The notes beneath the pieces are model-generated. The model was not told the DNA's origin, did no database searches, and was given only the letters and a program-made list of their open reading frames with translations. Made by a program: the position numbers and the translations under genes. Shown here one piece after another: positions 1-11,094 of a stretch of 64,000 nucleotides of DNA (its first letter is position 1; every line of letters begins with the position of its first letter). Source of the DNA: Owenia fusiformis (lineage: Eukaryota; Annelida; Polychaeta; Sabellida; Oweniidae); assembly GCA_903813345.2 (NCBI GenBank), contig CAIIXF020000010.1, forward strand, positions 22,953,181 through 23,017,180, read 5' to 3'.

Positions 1-101
1 ATTGTCGAACACCAGGGTTTTTATAGGCTCGGCTTCTATTTTAGTAGACCCATTCTTTAAAATAGCCTAAAGTATTTCTCAAGGGAGGTGCATAATAAAA
101 T

Positions 102-242
102 AAATACTGGATGACCATGAGGTGGATATGCCAGAATACCTATCCTCGAAAAGAAATACTAGGCTCGGCTTCGCCTCGCCTAGTATTTTTTCCTCGGATA
201 GGTATTCTGGCATATCCACCTCATGGTCATCCAGTATTTGTT
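102..242. repeat. near-perfect palindrome (hairpin), about 70-bp arms
   Basis: The left arm begins near 104 with AAATACTGGATGACCATGAG and reappears in reverse complement ending near 241. A few mismatches lie close to the centre (about 172), which is itself a GC-rich hairpin (GGCTCGGC / GCCTCGCC). It starts just inside the intron after exon 2 of the cGAS-like gene. It may be a foldback element or an assembly foldback artefact. Confidence 0.85.
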
Positions 243-248
243 TAATAC

Positions 249-2303
249 CTTGTGGTTTGGGTTATATCGGTCCATCTGTAAACAGAAGGTGACATCAAGG
301 CTATATGAACAAAACCCTCCTCCTCCTTGTAGCTCTATGTTAGCATTAGGCATAAACGTGATGGGAGTCAGTCCGTGTCTTGATATCACTGTTCTTAAGT
401 ATTTCACCATCACATAGCTGGATATATGATTATTCTGATTTACAATTCCTAGTGGTTCAATCACAGGTCGCCCCTTACTTTTTGCATATTCTTCCTGAAA
501 CAAGAACAAAATATGCCGTTGGCATAAAAGTCAAATGTCACTGGTCATTTTCAGGAGAAGGTAATGGCTGTGGCTGTTGCCACATAAATCTCGTTTTCAA
601 AAGTCTATGAAAATCGCTTATCATTGAACTTGAAATTTTTAAACATGCAAGAGCTGACTAGTGCCAAGATCTGCTAAGGTTCTGGGCATGCTTGGTTAAT
701 AGGATAGTTTCTAAATAGCAGAAAAATCAATGAAATCTCGTGCTGCCATCTTTTATTCAGCTTTTAACTTGGGCTAGAGCTCCATTCACTTACATGGTAA
801 AATCTTGGAAAAGTGGCTTAATTTCATGATTTATCAAAGTGTGTTTGTTGAATCTGTATAAAACTTGAATGATATACCACATGATGACCCTGTTTATGTA
901 CATGTTGTGATTAAACATGCAAATGTTGATTGACATACAAATAATCCACGGTTTTAAAGAATTTTAGCATTGCATCTATGGACATTTGGCCCAAGTTTTT
1001 TTAAATTGTCATAGAAAATTATTCAAATTACATAACTGTGTAAATCAAAGCTATTTTAGGAAAAAACATTTCACTGAATTCAAATATACCATTTAAAAGA
1101 AGGTAATGTAAGTCATTAGGGGTCTAATATGCAAGTCTCTTAAAATCTCACGAAAAACGAGATTTAGCGAGATTTCAAAAGCTATATGGAAACTATACTA
1201 TTAAATGGTGGCCATTTTGCTCTTTCAAAGTGCAATATTTATCACTGTGTGTTAGTTTTTATCAAAGGCTAGCTCTGCTCACATCTATGTACAAGACAGA
1301 ATATCAAGATATATTTTGAAATATATAGCTCTCAAGTTTTTATTATTACCTCCTGTTTCCTTAAATGATGTTTTACGTCATCTGGTACCCTAATATGAAA
1401 GTGTCCTCTTGAACAGCCAGTTTCTATGACTACATCTTTTGACATGGCCAACACTTCCAATGAGTCGAATTCATCCAGTTTTGAAATCTTTGTGCCATCA
1501 TAGTAGCTCCCTGTGTGCAGTTGTTTGGTCACCTTGAAGTAGGGATCGTAATCTTCGACTATTTTACATATGTCATCAACATGAACTTCAGCTAGTTTTT
1601 CTTGAAGGGTTCTCTCTTCAATAGTTCCTTCAGGTATTATAGCATCATGAACCTTTTGTACAAATTCACTCACATTCTGACTTGCATCAATAGATTTCAT
1701 TATCATTGTTAAATCATCCATGTTTTCATTGATGTTACCGGGTGCTACTGCTTCTTTTATGAAAAGTTTGATGAAGGTGCTGTAGCTTGGCAATATGGAG
1801 ATACAAAAGTCAGCCATATTAATTGTTCCAGTTTCCTTTGCCTGCATCTCTATGGCAACCAAGAGCTGTTTAATATCCGTGACATCCTCACCACATCCCA
1901 GAATTCCTGCAAGGATCATTCTAGGCCAAAATGTTTCCATATCTGCACGATTCTTTTTTGTCACATAGTCCCAAAAATTTTCCATCTCAGAGAAGTTATC
2001 TCGGAAATCATCTCCGATGAAGACCATATTGTTTTCAAGCTCTTGGAAGATATGATCAGCAATACGATCATAAACTAACATAATGAGTTCCATCTTGTTT
2101 TTGGGGAGTACATACCTAAAGGGACCAATGAATGTATCAAATACTGCATCCTTTGTTGAGTCACTTTTGGCTAGGATCTTGATTTGTTTAACTAACTCCT
2201 TTGTTGAAGCCTCATTTCCTTTGTTTAATAATTCAAATACTTTCTTCAGGATATGTTCCATGTTTGATTCCAGTTTATTTTTAAACAGAGGAGAAGCCAT
2301 CAT
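249..2303 (-). CDS. cGAS-like / Mab-21 family nucleotidyltransferase, 5' part (cGLR-type receptor)
   Basis: Two coding exons join in phase 0: exon 1 at 2303-1350 (318 codons, donor GAG|GTAATA) and exon 2 at 494-249 (82 codons, acceptor TTTCAG, donor AAG|GTATTA). The rest lies beyond the left edge. The nucleotidyltransferase core is readable. TGSYYDG at residues 264-270 is the helix-strand GS motif. DEFD supplies Glu278 and Asp280. SLDVTF in exon 2 supplies the third acid, Asp385, as in cGAS. Family members make cyclic nucleotide second messengers after sensing nucleic acid, or are inactive Mab-21 relatives; all three acids here favour an active enzyme. The first ~240 residues are acidic, helix-rich and match no domain I recognise. 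They are longer than the N-terminal part of most Mab-21 proteins. Two adjacent ATGs exist at 2303 and 2300; the second has G at +4. The ligand and the C-terminal half cannot be seen. Confidence 0.82.
495..1349 (-). other. intron 1 of the cGAS-like gene
   Basis: This stretch is bounded by GTAATA at the donor and a pyrimidine-rich TTTCAG acceptor. The join keeps the frame across the nucleotidyltransferase fold, between the EFD strand and the third acid. I see no other gene in it. Confidence 0.75.
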
Positions 2304-2757
2304 TATGCAGTACTTTTATTTTATCTAATTTTCCTATTTAATGCTATATGACATATGCCCAGGTACAGGTGTTTGTCTCCCCTTCAATAGAATGATACTA
2401 CAGAGTTCACATCCTAAAATTTATTGCAACCTTTTTTCGTTGGCAAAGGGAAATCAAACATGGCTGAATTCTTGGAAGTGGCAGGTATTCAAAATTCCCA
2501 GTGCGTCTATTGATCTTGTTCTTTTCCAATAGTTAAGACGGGGAATCCCCTCTTTGTTGAAAAGTGATTCATCAGAGTATTAACATATTGATCCGTCTGA
2601 TGAAAGTCATTGAACAAACACATTTTAAACTGAACTGATTACATGTACTAGATAAAGTGAAATATTCAATGTTTAGGTGTTGTTAAGCTCATTGGCATTA
2701 GGTATTAGCATTGATCGTGTTCTTTTCAGTTGAAAATGTTCATATCTCATATAAATA
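2304..2757. other. upstream region of the cGAS-like gene
   Basis: This is the 450-bp gap between the cGAS-like start codon and the transposon array. I find no convincing exon on either strand and no clear TATA box. It should contain the cGAS-like promoter or 5' UTR exon. Confidence 0.4.
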
Positions 2758-3113
2758 GTCGGGTTTGAATAGGAGATAAGTTCATAGAATATTTCAAAAA
2801 TATATAGAAGCAATCTTTAGGTGGATTTCGTAACTTCATACCATCCTTTTGAAAACCTGAAGTGGCACCAAGCAATCCATTGACTGTTTCACCAAAAATC
2901 CAAGATGGCCGCCACGATGTATCAACAAATCACTAAAATTGACTAATATCATCATTTAATTTGTCAAAATAGTAAAATACTGATCAAACATAACTAATAA
3001 TAGTACCTATTTGATGGTCATATGCATTTTAAGTCACTAGATTTTTTTTGTGTGAAAACTGGAGTTCCACAAGGCTCAATTTTATGTCCCCTACTTTTTT
3101 AGTCCAATGACTT

Positions 3114-3593
3114 TCATTGACTATGGCATTTGTACATTGCAATGCATAGAAATCCATTTTTGTAACATGTGCACCTAGGATCACATTTCACCTTGGACCC
3201 ACACTTGACCAATGCTTGGCATGCCTTAGCTGCTTGAGGAAGGGCCGTACAAAGTTGTATCAGGAGGGACATGTCATACTGCCAGCCACATGTTGTGAAC
3301 TCGATAACCATTTTGGTTATGGCACCAAACTATACCACCTTGGTTAGCAAGTTAAGATTTTCTGTGCAAGGGCTCCTTTTGTTGGTGGTATTTTGTCAGT
3401 GACTGTTATGACTGGTATGACTGTTACAGAACATTAGCCTTCGTGCTGCATTGATATCTATCTGGTTGCTGGTTCGATCATATAATAAAACAGTAAAATG
3501 TTCCAGGGACTGAATGGCTTGAACTGACAAAGTCAGGTTTGTTTTAACCATTTGTGCCACTTGTAGAAAAGCTGGAGTAACTTCCTTGAACAC
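3114..3593 (-). pseudogene. decayed CXC-domain transposon protein, left arm of copy 1
   Basis: Reading leftwards, two open pieces cover LLYDRTSNQIDINAARR (3593-3396) and then a GWQYDMSLL... stretch ending in a cysteine-rich CXC-like run (3311-3114). The frame is interrupted between and beyond them. The same remnant recurs at 6862-7341 in copy 2. The pieces match the C-terminal part of the CTHEEADT/CXC family of invertebrate mobile-element proteins, but no catalytic core is intact. Confidence 0.55.
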
Positions 3594-3995
3594 ATTCCAT
3601 AGCTTGAAGGGCAGATTCTTTGCTATGGCTAAAGAATGGTGCAGTTCATATAATATAATTTAATACCTGTAATTTTTGTGAGGTCCGAAGGCAATCCAGA
3701 TTGACACCTTTTGCGCTCTAATGCTGCAGCCATGGCAAGAAAAAGGACATCAGTATCTCCACTTCTGATCATGAAGTCTTTTTTACCCTCTGAGGTCATC
3801 TGTTTTACATGAACATGAAGATCCCAGTGCCAGCTTCTTCATGAGTACAAGGTTCAATCTTTGCTGTATCTGGCAATTGAGGAAAGCACTGAACAGATTC
3901 CCCAATAGTAGTTATCATTTGCTTTTCATTAACATCAATCTCGGACATAAAGTTGGCCAGGAATGCAAACAGCCTAGTCTGGTTCCATTAATTGT

Positions 3996-4376
3996 TACCC
4001 TTTGCATTCGTTTGACTTCACTTCTTAAAAGAGAGCTTCGTCTTCACTCTTTCAAACTAAAATAAACCTGTGAACTCACCGCGCCAATCAGTGTTCGTCG
4101 GCCAAATTTGACCGACGTTCTATATATGGTCATTCCTTCTGACGATTGTTGAGCCCGGAATTGACCAATGACATGCGCATATTTAATTAGAACGCATTTG
4201 GCGTATGTTTGTTCAGGCTCGCTGAATGGTGGAAGAAAGGTCAGCGCATAGGTCAGAAGTGATTTATATTATTACCCAAACTGTCACCGGTACCCGTCGT
4301 GGGGGCGGGGCTACTAAACTGTAATATGGTCTCTACTAGGCAGAGTGTAGTTTAACTAGACTCTGCACGCAGGGTA
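3996..4376. mobile_element. nested 381-bp insertion in the left arm of copy 1
   Basis: The segment starts TACCC, ends GGGTA, and is flanked by the 9-bp direct repeat ATTAATTGT (3987-3995 and 4377-4385). The matching place in the opposite arm lacks it, giving an internal empty site. It is more GC-rich than its surroundings. A 9-bp target duplication is typical of Mutator-like elements, but the inverted ends are only about 5 bp, so the family is uncertain. Confidence 0.65.
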
Positions 4377-5379
4377 ATTAATTGTTAGAAAGGCTGGCCA
4401 ATTCTTTGGCATTTGTGCAACTCTGCATAAATCATCCTTCTAGCACCAGTGCCACGATAAATCCTTGTTAGGAACTTCTCACTGTTTTGTAGGTAAACAT
4501 TCCAGACGTCTATTCTTGGAACACCTTCCATAAGCTCCCTTATAACTTGGGATGAAACTCCAGAAAGGAGCAGTCTATTAAAACTGCATCTGTAGGTGGC
4601 TTTTCCAATACTTTGGGTCCATCTGGCTTAGTTTCTAGGCATTTAAGTTGGTGATTTTTTTGTAGGTCTTATGGCTCTGTGATTAGCTAGGGATGGCGGG
4701 AACTCATGGTTTTCATGTTTGAAAAACTCACACATGTTATGTGTCTCAATTGTCAAAGGCAAGTAATATAGAGCATAGCAAAAAGGTAATTTTCTTCCAA
4801 CTATGCATGCAAGTAAATCCTGAAGTCAAGGAACTGAGAAATGTTTATAACCTTTTTGCTATTGCTCTACATTGCATGCCAATCAAGACAAGACATGTCT
4901 GAGTCTGAAAACCATGAAAACCACACTATCCCTACCTAAGCACAGAGCCATGAGACTCACAACAAAAGCAGACTTACTTAAATGTCAAGAAGCTAAGCCA
5001 GATAGATCTGAAGTATTGGAAAAGCCACCTGCAGATGCAATGTTAATAGTTGGCATCCTTTGGGTCCATGTAATGCATATTGGTGTGGCTACCAACTTCC
5101 AAGAATATGGTACCATTGTCTCATCCCAAGTTAAGGCAGCCTATGGAAGGTGGTTCAAGATAAGATGTTATCTGGAATGTCTACCTATAAAACAGTAGGA
5201 AGTCCCTGACAAGGATTCATTGTGGCAATTGATGGTTTATGCAGAGAATGTGATGCCCCGGAATTGGTTAGGCTTTCCAAGAAACAACCAGAACAAGACT
5301 GAGCTGTTAGCATTCCTAGCCAACTCTATTTTTGAGGTTGATGTTTATGACTATTGTGGAATCTGTTAAATCCTTTCCT

Positions 5380-6170
5380 CAGATGCCAGTTACAGTAATG
5401 ATTGAACCTTGCACTCATGAAGAAGCTGATACTACACTAAACTCTTTGTTCAGGTAAAACAGATGACTCAGAGGGTAAAAAAGATTTCACATAATCAGAA
5501 TCAGTGGAGATACTGGTGTAGTTGTTCTTGCCATGGCTGCAGCATTAGGGTGCAATAAGTGTCAATCTGGATTGCCTTCTGACCTCTCAAAAATTACAGG
5601 TATCAAATTATATTATATTAACTGCACCATTCTTTGGCCATAGCAAATAATCTGCCCTTCAAGTTATGGAATGTGTTCAAGGAAGGAAGTTACTCCAGCT
5701 TTTCTACAAGTAGCACAAATGGTTACAACAAACCTGACTTTGTCAGTTAAGGCCATTCAGTCCCACAACGTTTTTCTGTTCTAGTAAATGATTGAACCAG
5801 CAACCAGATAGATATCAATGCAGCACAAAGGCAAATGTTATGTGATGACCATACAGTCATTGATAGAATGCCACCAACAAAGGGAGCCCTTACACAGAAA
5901 ATTTTAAGAACTTGTTCACCAAGTTTGTATTGTTTGGGGCCAACTGTACAATCTCAATCCAACATGGGTATCGGAGTTCACAACATGGGGCTGGCAGTAT
6001 GACATGTCCCTCCTGGTGCCCCTATATACAGCCCTTCCTCAAGCAGCATGTGAAGCATTGGTCAAGTGTGGGTGCAAGGTTAAATGTGGTCCTAGGTGCA
6101 CAAGTTACAAAAATGGATTTCTATGCATTGCTATGTGCAAATGCCATGGTCAATGCAAGTCATCAGACTA
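5380..6170 (+). pseudogene. decayed CXC-domain transposon protein, right arm of copy 1
   Basis: This is the inverted counterpart of the left-arm remnant. It reads PVTVMIEPCTHEEADT near 5385-5435, SGDTGVVVLAMAAALG near 5500-5555, then EVTPAFLQVA, and ends with GWQYDMSLLVPL and a tesmin/TSO1-like run (KCGCKVKCGP, MCKCHGQC) near 6000-6170. Stops and frameshifts separate the blocks. The same remnant lies at about 9128-9918 in copy 2. Confidence 0.55.
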
Positions 6171-6505
6171 AAAAAAGTAGCGGACATAAAGTTGAGCCTT
6201 GCGGGACTCCAGTTTTCACCCAAAAATGATCCAATGACCTTAAATGGATATGAACTTCTTATAGGTACTATAGTTAGTGATGTTTGATCAGTATACAACT
6301 ATTTTGACTTATTAAATCATAACTTTAGTCATTTTTTATGATTTTTTAATACATCGTGGCGGCCATCTTGGATTTTCGGTGAAAAAGTCAATGGATTGCT
6401 TGGTGCCACTTCAGGTTTTCAAAAGAATGGTATGAAGTTTTGAAATCCACCTTAAAATTGCTTCTATATATTTTTGAAATATTTTCACCTAAATATTCCT
6501 GACTA

Positions 6506-9500
6506 GTCGGGTTTGAATAGGAGATAAGTTCATAGAATATTTCAAAAATATATAGAAGCAATCTTTAGGTGGATTTCGTAACTTCATACCATCCTTTTGA
6601 AAACCTGAAGTGGCACCAAGCAATCCATTGACTGTTTCACCAAAAATCCAAGATGGCCGCCACGATGTATCAACAAATCACTAAAATTGACTAATATCAT
6701 CATTTAATTTGTCAAAATAGTAAAATACTGATCAAACATAACTAATAATAGTACCTATTTGATGGTCATATGCATTTTAAGTCACTAGATTTTTTTTGTG
6801 TGAAAACTGGAGTTCCACAAGGCTCAATTTTATGTCCCCTACTTTTTTAGTCCAATGACTTTCATTGACTATGGCATTTGTACATTGCAATGCATAGAAA
6901 TCCATTTTTGTAACATGTGCACCTAGGATCACATTTCACCTTGGACCCACACTTGACCAATGCTTGGCATGCCTTAGCTGCTTGAGGAAGGGCCGTACAA
7001 AGTTGTATCAGGAGGGACATGTCATACTGCCAGCCACATGTTGTGAACTCGATAACCATTTTGGTTATGGCACCAAACTATACCACCTTGGTTAGCAAGT
7101 TAAGATTTTCTGTGCAAGGGCTCCTTTTGTTGGTGGTATTTTGTCAGTGACTGTTATGACTGGTATGACTGTTACAGAACATTAGCCTTCGTGCTGCATT
7201 GATATCTATCTGGTTGCTGGTTCGATCATATAATAAAACAGTAAAATGTTCCAGGGACTGAATGGCTTGAACTGACAAAGTCAGGTTTGTTTTAACCATT
7301 TGTGCCACTTGTAGAAAAGCTGGAGTAACTTCCTTGAACACATTCCATAGCTTGAAGGGCAGATTCTTTGCTATGGCTAAAGAATGGTGCAGTTCATATA
7401 ATATAATTTAATACCTGTAATTTTTGTGAGGTCCGAAGGCAATCCAGATTGACACCTTTTGCGCTCTAATGCTGCAGCCATGGCAAGAAAAAGGACATCA
7501 GTATCTCCACTTCTGATCATGAAGTCTTTTTTACCCTCTGAGGTCATCTGTTTTACATGAACATGAAGATCCCAGTGCCAGCTTCTTCATGAGTACAAGG
7601 TTCAATCTTTGCTGTATCTGGCAATTGAGGAAAGCACTGAACAGATTCCCCAATAGTAGTTATCATTTGCTTTTCATTAACATCAATCTCGGACATAAAG
7701 TTGGCCAGGAATGCAAACAGCCTAGTCTGGTTCCATTAATTGTTACCCTTTGCATTCGTTTGACTTCACTTCTTAAAAGAGAGCTTCGTCTTCACTCTTT
7801 CAAACTAAAATAAACCTGTGAACTCACCGCGCCAATCAGTGTTCGTCGGCCAAATTTGACCGACGTTCTATATATGGTCATTCCTTCTGACGATTGTTGA
7901 GCCCGGAATTGACCAATGACATGCGCATATTTAATTAGAACGCATTTGGCGTATGTTTGTTCAGGCTCGCTGAATGGTGGAAGAAAGGTCAGCGCATAGG
8001 TCAGAAGTGATTTATATTATTACCCAAACTGTCACCGGTACCCGTCGTGGGGGCGGGGCTACTAAACTGTAATATGGTCTCTACTAGGCAGAGTGTAGTT
8101 TAACTAGACTCTGCACGCAGGGTAATTAATTGTTAGAAAGGCTGGCCAATTCTTTGGCATTTGTGCAACTCTGCATAAATCATCCTTCTAGCACCAGTGC
8201 CACGATAAATCCTTGTTAGGAACTTCTCACTGTTTTGTAGGTAAACATTCCAGACGTCTATTCTTGGAACACCTTCCATAAGCTCCCTTATAACTTGGGA
8301 TGAAACTCCAGAAAGGAGCAGTCTATTAAAACTGCATCTGTAGGTGGCTTTTCCAATACTTTGGGTCCATCTGGCTTAGTTTCTAGGCATTTAAGTTGGT
8401 GATTTTTTTGTAGGTCTTATGGCTCTGTGATTAGCTAGGGATGGCGGGAACTCATGGTTTTCATGTTTGAAAAACTCACACATGTTATGTGTCTCAATTG
8501 TCAAAGGCAAGTAATATAGAGCATAGCAAAAAGGTAATTTTCTTCCAACTATGCATGCAAGTAAATCCTGAAGTCAAGGAACTGAGAAATGTTTATAACC
8601 TTTTTGCTATTGCTCTACATTGCATGCCAATCAAGACAAGACATGTCTGAGTCTGAAAACCATGAAAACCACACTATCCCTACCTAAGCACAGAGCCATG
8701 AGACTCACAACAAAAGCAGACTTACTTAAATGTCAAGAAGCTAAGCCAGATAGATCTGAAGTATTGGAAAAGCCACCTGCAGATGCAATGTTAATAGTTG
8801 GCATCCTTTGGGTCCATGTAATGCATATTGGTGTGGCTACCAACTTCCAAGAATATGGTACCATTGTCTCATCCCAAGTTAAGGCAGCCTATGGAAGGTG
8901 GTTCAAGATAAGATGTTATCTGGAATGTCTACCTATAAAACAGTAGGAAGTCCCTGACAAGGATTCATTGTGGCAATTGATGGTTTATGCAGAGAATGTG
9001 ATGCCCCGGAATTGGTTAGGCTTTCCAAGAAACAACCAGAACAAGACTGAGCTGTTAGCATTCCTAGCCAACTCTATTTTTGAGGTTGATGTTTATGACT
9101 ATTGTGGAATCTGTTAAATCCTTTCCTCAGATGCCAGTTACAGTAATGATTGAACCTTGCACTCATGAAGAAGCTGATACTACACTAAACTCTTTGTTCA
9201 GGTAAAACAGATGACTCAGAGGGTAAAAAAGATTTCACATAATCAGAATCAGTGGAGATACTGGTGTAGTTGTTCTTGCCATGGCTGCAGCATTAGGGTG
9301 CAATAAGTGTCAATCTGGATTGCCTTCTGACCTCTCAAAAATTACAGGTATCAAATTATATTATATTAACTGCACCATTCTTTGGCCATAGCAAATAATC
9401 TGCCCTTCAAGTTATGGAATGTGTTCAAGGAAGGAAGTTACTCCAGCTTTTCTACAAGTAGCACAAATGGTTACAACAAACCTGACTTTGTCAGTTAAGG

Positions 9501-10251
9501 CCATTCAGTCCCACAACGTTTTTCTGTTCTAGTAAATGATTGAACCAGCAACCAGATAGATATCAATGCAGCACAAAGGCAAATGTTATGTGATGACCAT
9601 ACAGTCATTGATAGAATGCCACCAACAAAGGGAGCCCTTACACAGAAAATTTTAAGAACTTGTTCACCAAGTTTGTATTGTTTGGGGCCAACTGTACAAT
9701 CTCAATCCAACATGGGTATCGGAGTTCACAACATGGGGCTGGCAGTATGACATGTCCCTCCTGGTGCCCCTATATACAGCCCTTCCTCAAGCAGCATGTG
9801 AAGCATTGGTCAAGTGTGGGTGCAAGGTTAAATGTGGTCCTAGGTGCACAAGTTACAAAAATGGATTTCTATGCATTGCTATGTGCAAATGCCATGGTCA
9901 ATGCAAGTCATCAGACTAAAAAAAGTAGCGGACATAAAGTTGAGCCTTGCGGGACTCCAGTTTTCACCCAAAAATGATCCAATGACCTTAAATGGATATG
10001 AACTTCTTATAGGTACTATAGTTAGTGATGTTTGATCAGTATACAACTATTTTGACTTATTAAATCATAACTTTAGTCATTTTTTATGATTTTTTAATAC
10101 ATCGTGGCGGCCATCTTGGATTTTCGGTGAAAAAGTCAATGGATTGCTTGGTGCCACTTCAGGTTTTCAAAAGAATGGTATGAAGTTTTGAAATCCACCT
10201 TAAAATTGCTTCTATATATTTTTGAAATATTTTCACCTAAATATTCCTGAC
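6506..10251. mobile_element. palindromic DNA transposon-like element, tandem copy 2
   Basis: This is a head-to-tail repeat of copy 1 at an offset of exactly 3,748 bp. All translated fragments of the two copies are identical, including the nested insertion. The copies share one TA dinucleotide at 6504-6505, and the second ends at another TA (10252-10253). Such identity means a very recent duplication, tandem transposition or an assembly duplication. Confidence 0.8.
7744..8124. mobile_element. nested 381-bp insertion in the left arm of copy 2
   Basis: This is the identical counterpart of the insertion in copy 1, with the same flanking ATTAATTGT repeats. It shows that the insertion preceded the tandem duplication of the host element. 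Confidence 0.65.
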
Positions 10252-10253
10252 TA

Positions 10254-11094
10254 AAAAAGGAATGCTATGCCAAACATATAGTAAAATGTGTCAGTTTAAC
10301 CTTTTAGAGACTTAAAGCTTAGCTATTTATGCTACACAAAGAATAATAGTTACCGGTACTTGGATCAATAAAGGTTAAAACGTTTGATGTATTCACTGCC
10401 ATCACTTACATTGTTCTACAACATTAAACACATTTTAATGATGCGATTTGTAAATAGAAATGCATGTTTATGAACTGCTGCCTTGAATCTTGATTATAAA
10501 TCATATTTTTCAAAATTGTTCTTACATTTATGATCAAAATCATTGTCCACGACAGTTTTATTGTATGACAATATTACTGATAATATAACTAAGCCTCTCT
10601 CATTTCTGTTTACCTTGGTGTTAAGATATTGCTCTGCAATAGGTTTCCATGACAACCATTTCTTAATTGCCCTTAAATATTTCAGCAATGAAACATAAAC
10701 TATGAATTTTCGACTGCCTAATGTCAACTGTGTTGGTCTTTAGTTCTTAAATTTTCAAAAAAATGTCATTTACCCATACACTTTATTGAATATTTTGTGG
10801 GAATGTTAAAATGGTGGGTGTATTTTCAAGCAAGTTAATTGTATCATCTTTATAATTGTTTGTGTTGAAATGCATGATGAATTTGTATTGAACTTTAACT
10901 TTAATATAAAAATATTCTCTGAAGTAATATTTAAAAAAAAATTCATGTTTATCTTTCAATGTTTGTCTGGTTTTCTTTATAGACTATGTTAAGCAAAACA
11001 TTATCTTTTCACTCAAATAATCTTGACAAAAATATTGTTTTAACATAAACAGGCTTCTAATGAAAAATGAAAACCGTGTGACTTGATTTTTCAG
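10254..11094. other. intron or upstream region before the visible treslin exons
   Basis: No exon was recognised here on either strand. The stretch ends in a good acceptor (ttttcag) for the first visible treslin exon. That exon begins in phase 2, so an earlier coding exon must exist outside this stretch. Confidence 0.5.

Larger units (their letters stand above)
2758..6503. mobile_element. palindromic DNA transposon-like element, tandem copy 1
   Basis: This 3,746-bp element has ends GTCGGG...CCTGAC and is flanked by TA (2756-2757 and 6504-6505), which fits a TA target duplication. Its two halves are imperfect inverted copies of each other: the left arm runs to about 4788 and the right arm from about 4850, so the terminal inverted repeats fill almost the whole element. 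Each arm holds a decayed copy of one protein gene, reading outward from the centre towards the ends (minus strand in the left arm, plus in the right). Fragments include IEPCTHEEADT, SGDTGVVVLA, LLYDRTSNQIDINAAR and a C-terminal cysteine-rich CXC motif (KCGCKVKC, CKCHGQC). These match a widespread invertebrate mobile-element protein that I cannot assign to a named superfamily. Frames are broken throughout, so this copy is not autonomous. Confidence 0.75.

Noticed and set aside
4872-6287. Open frames of 60-108 codons in the tandem elements
   Set aside because: They are broken pieces or wrong frames of the decayed CXC transposon gene, duplicated in copy 2; not host genes.
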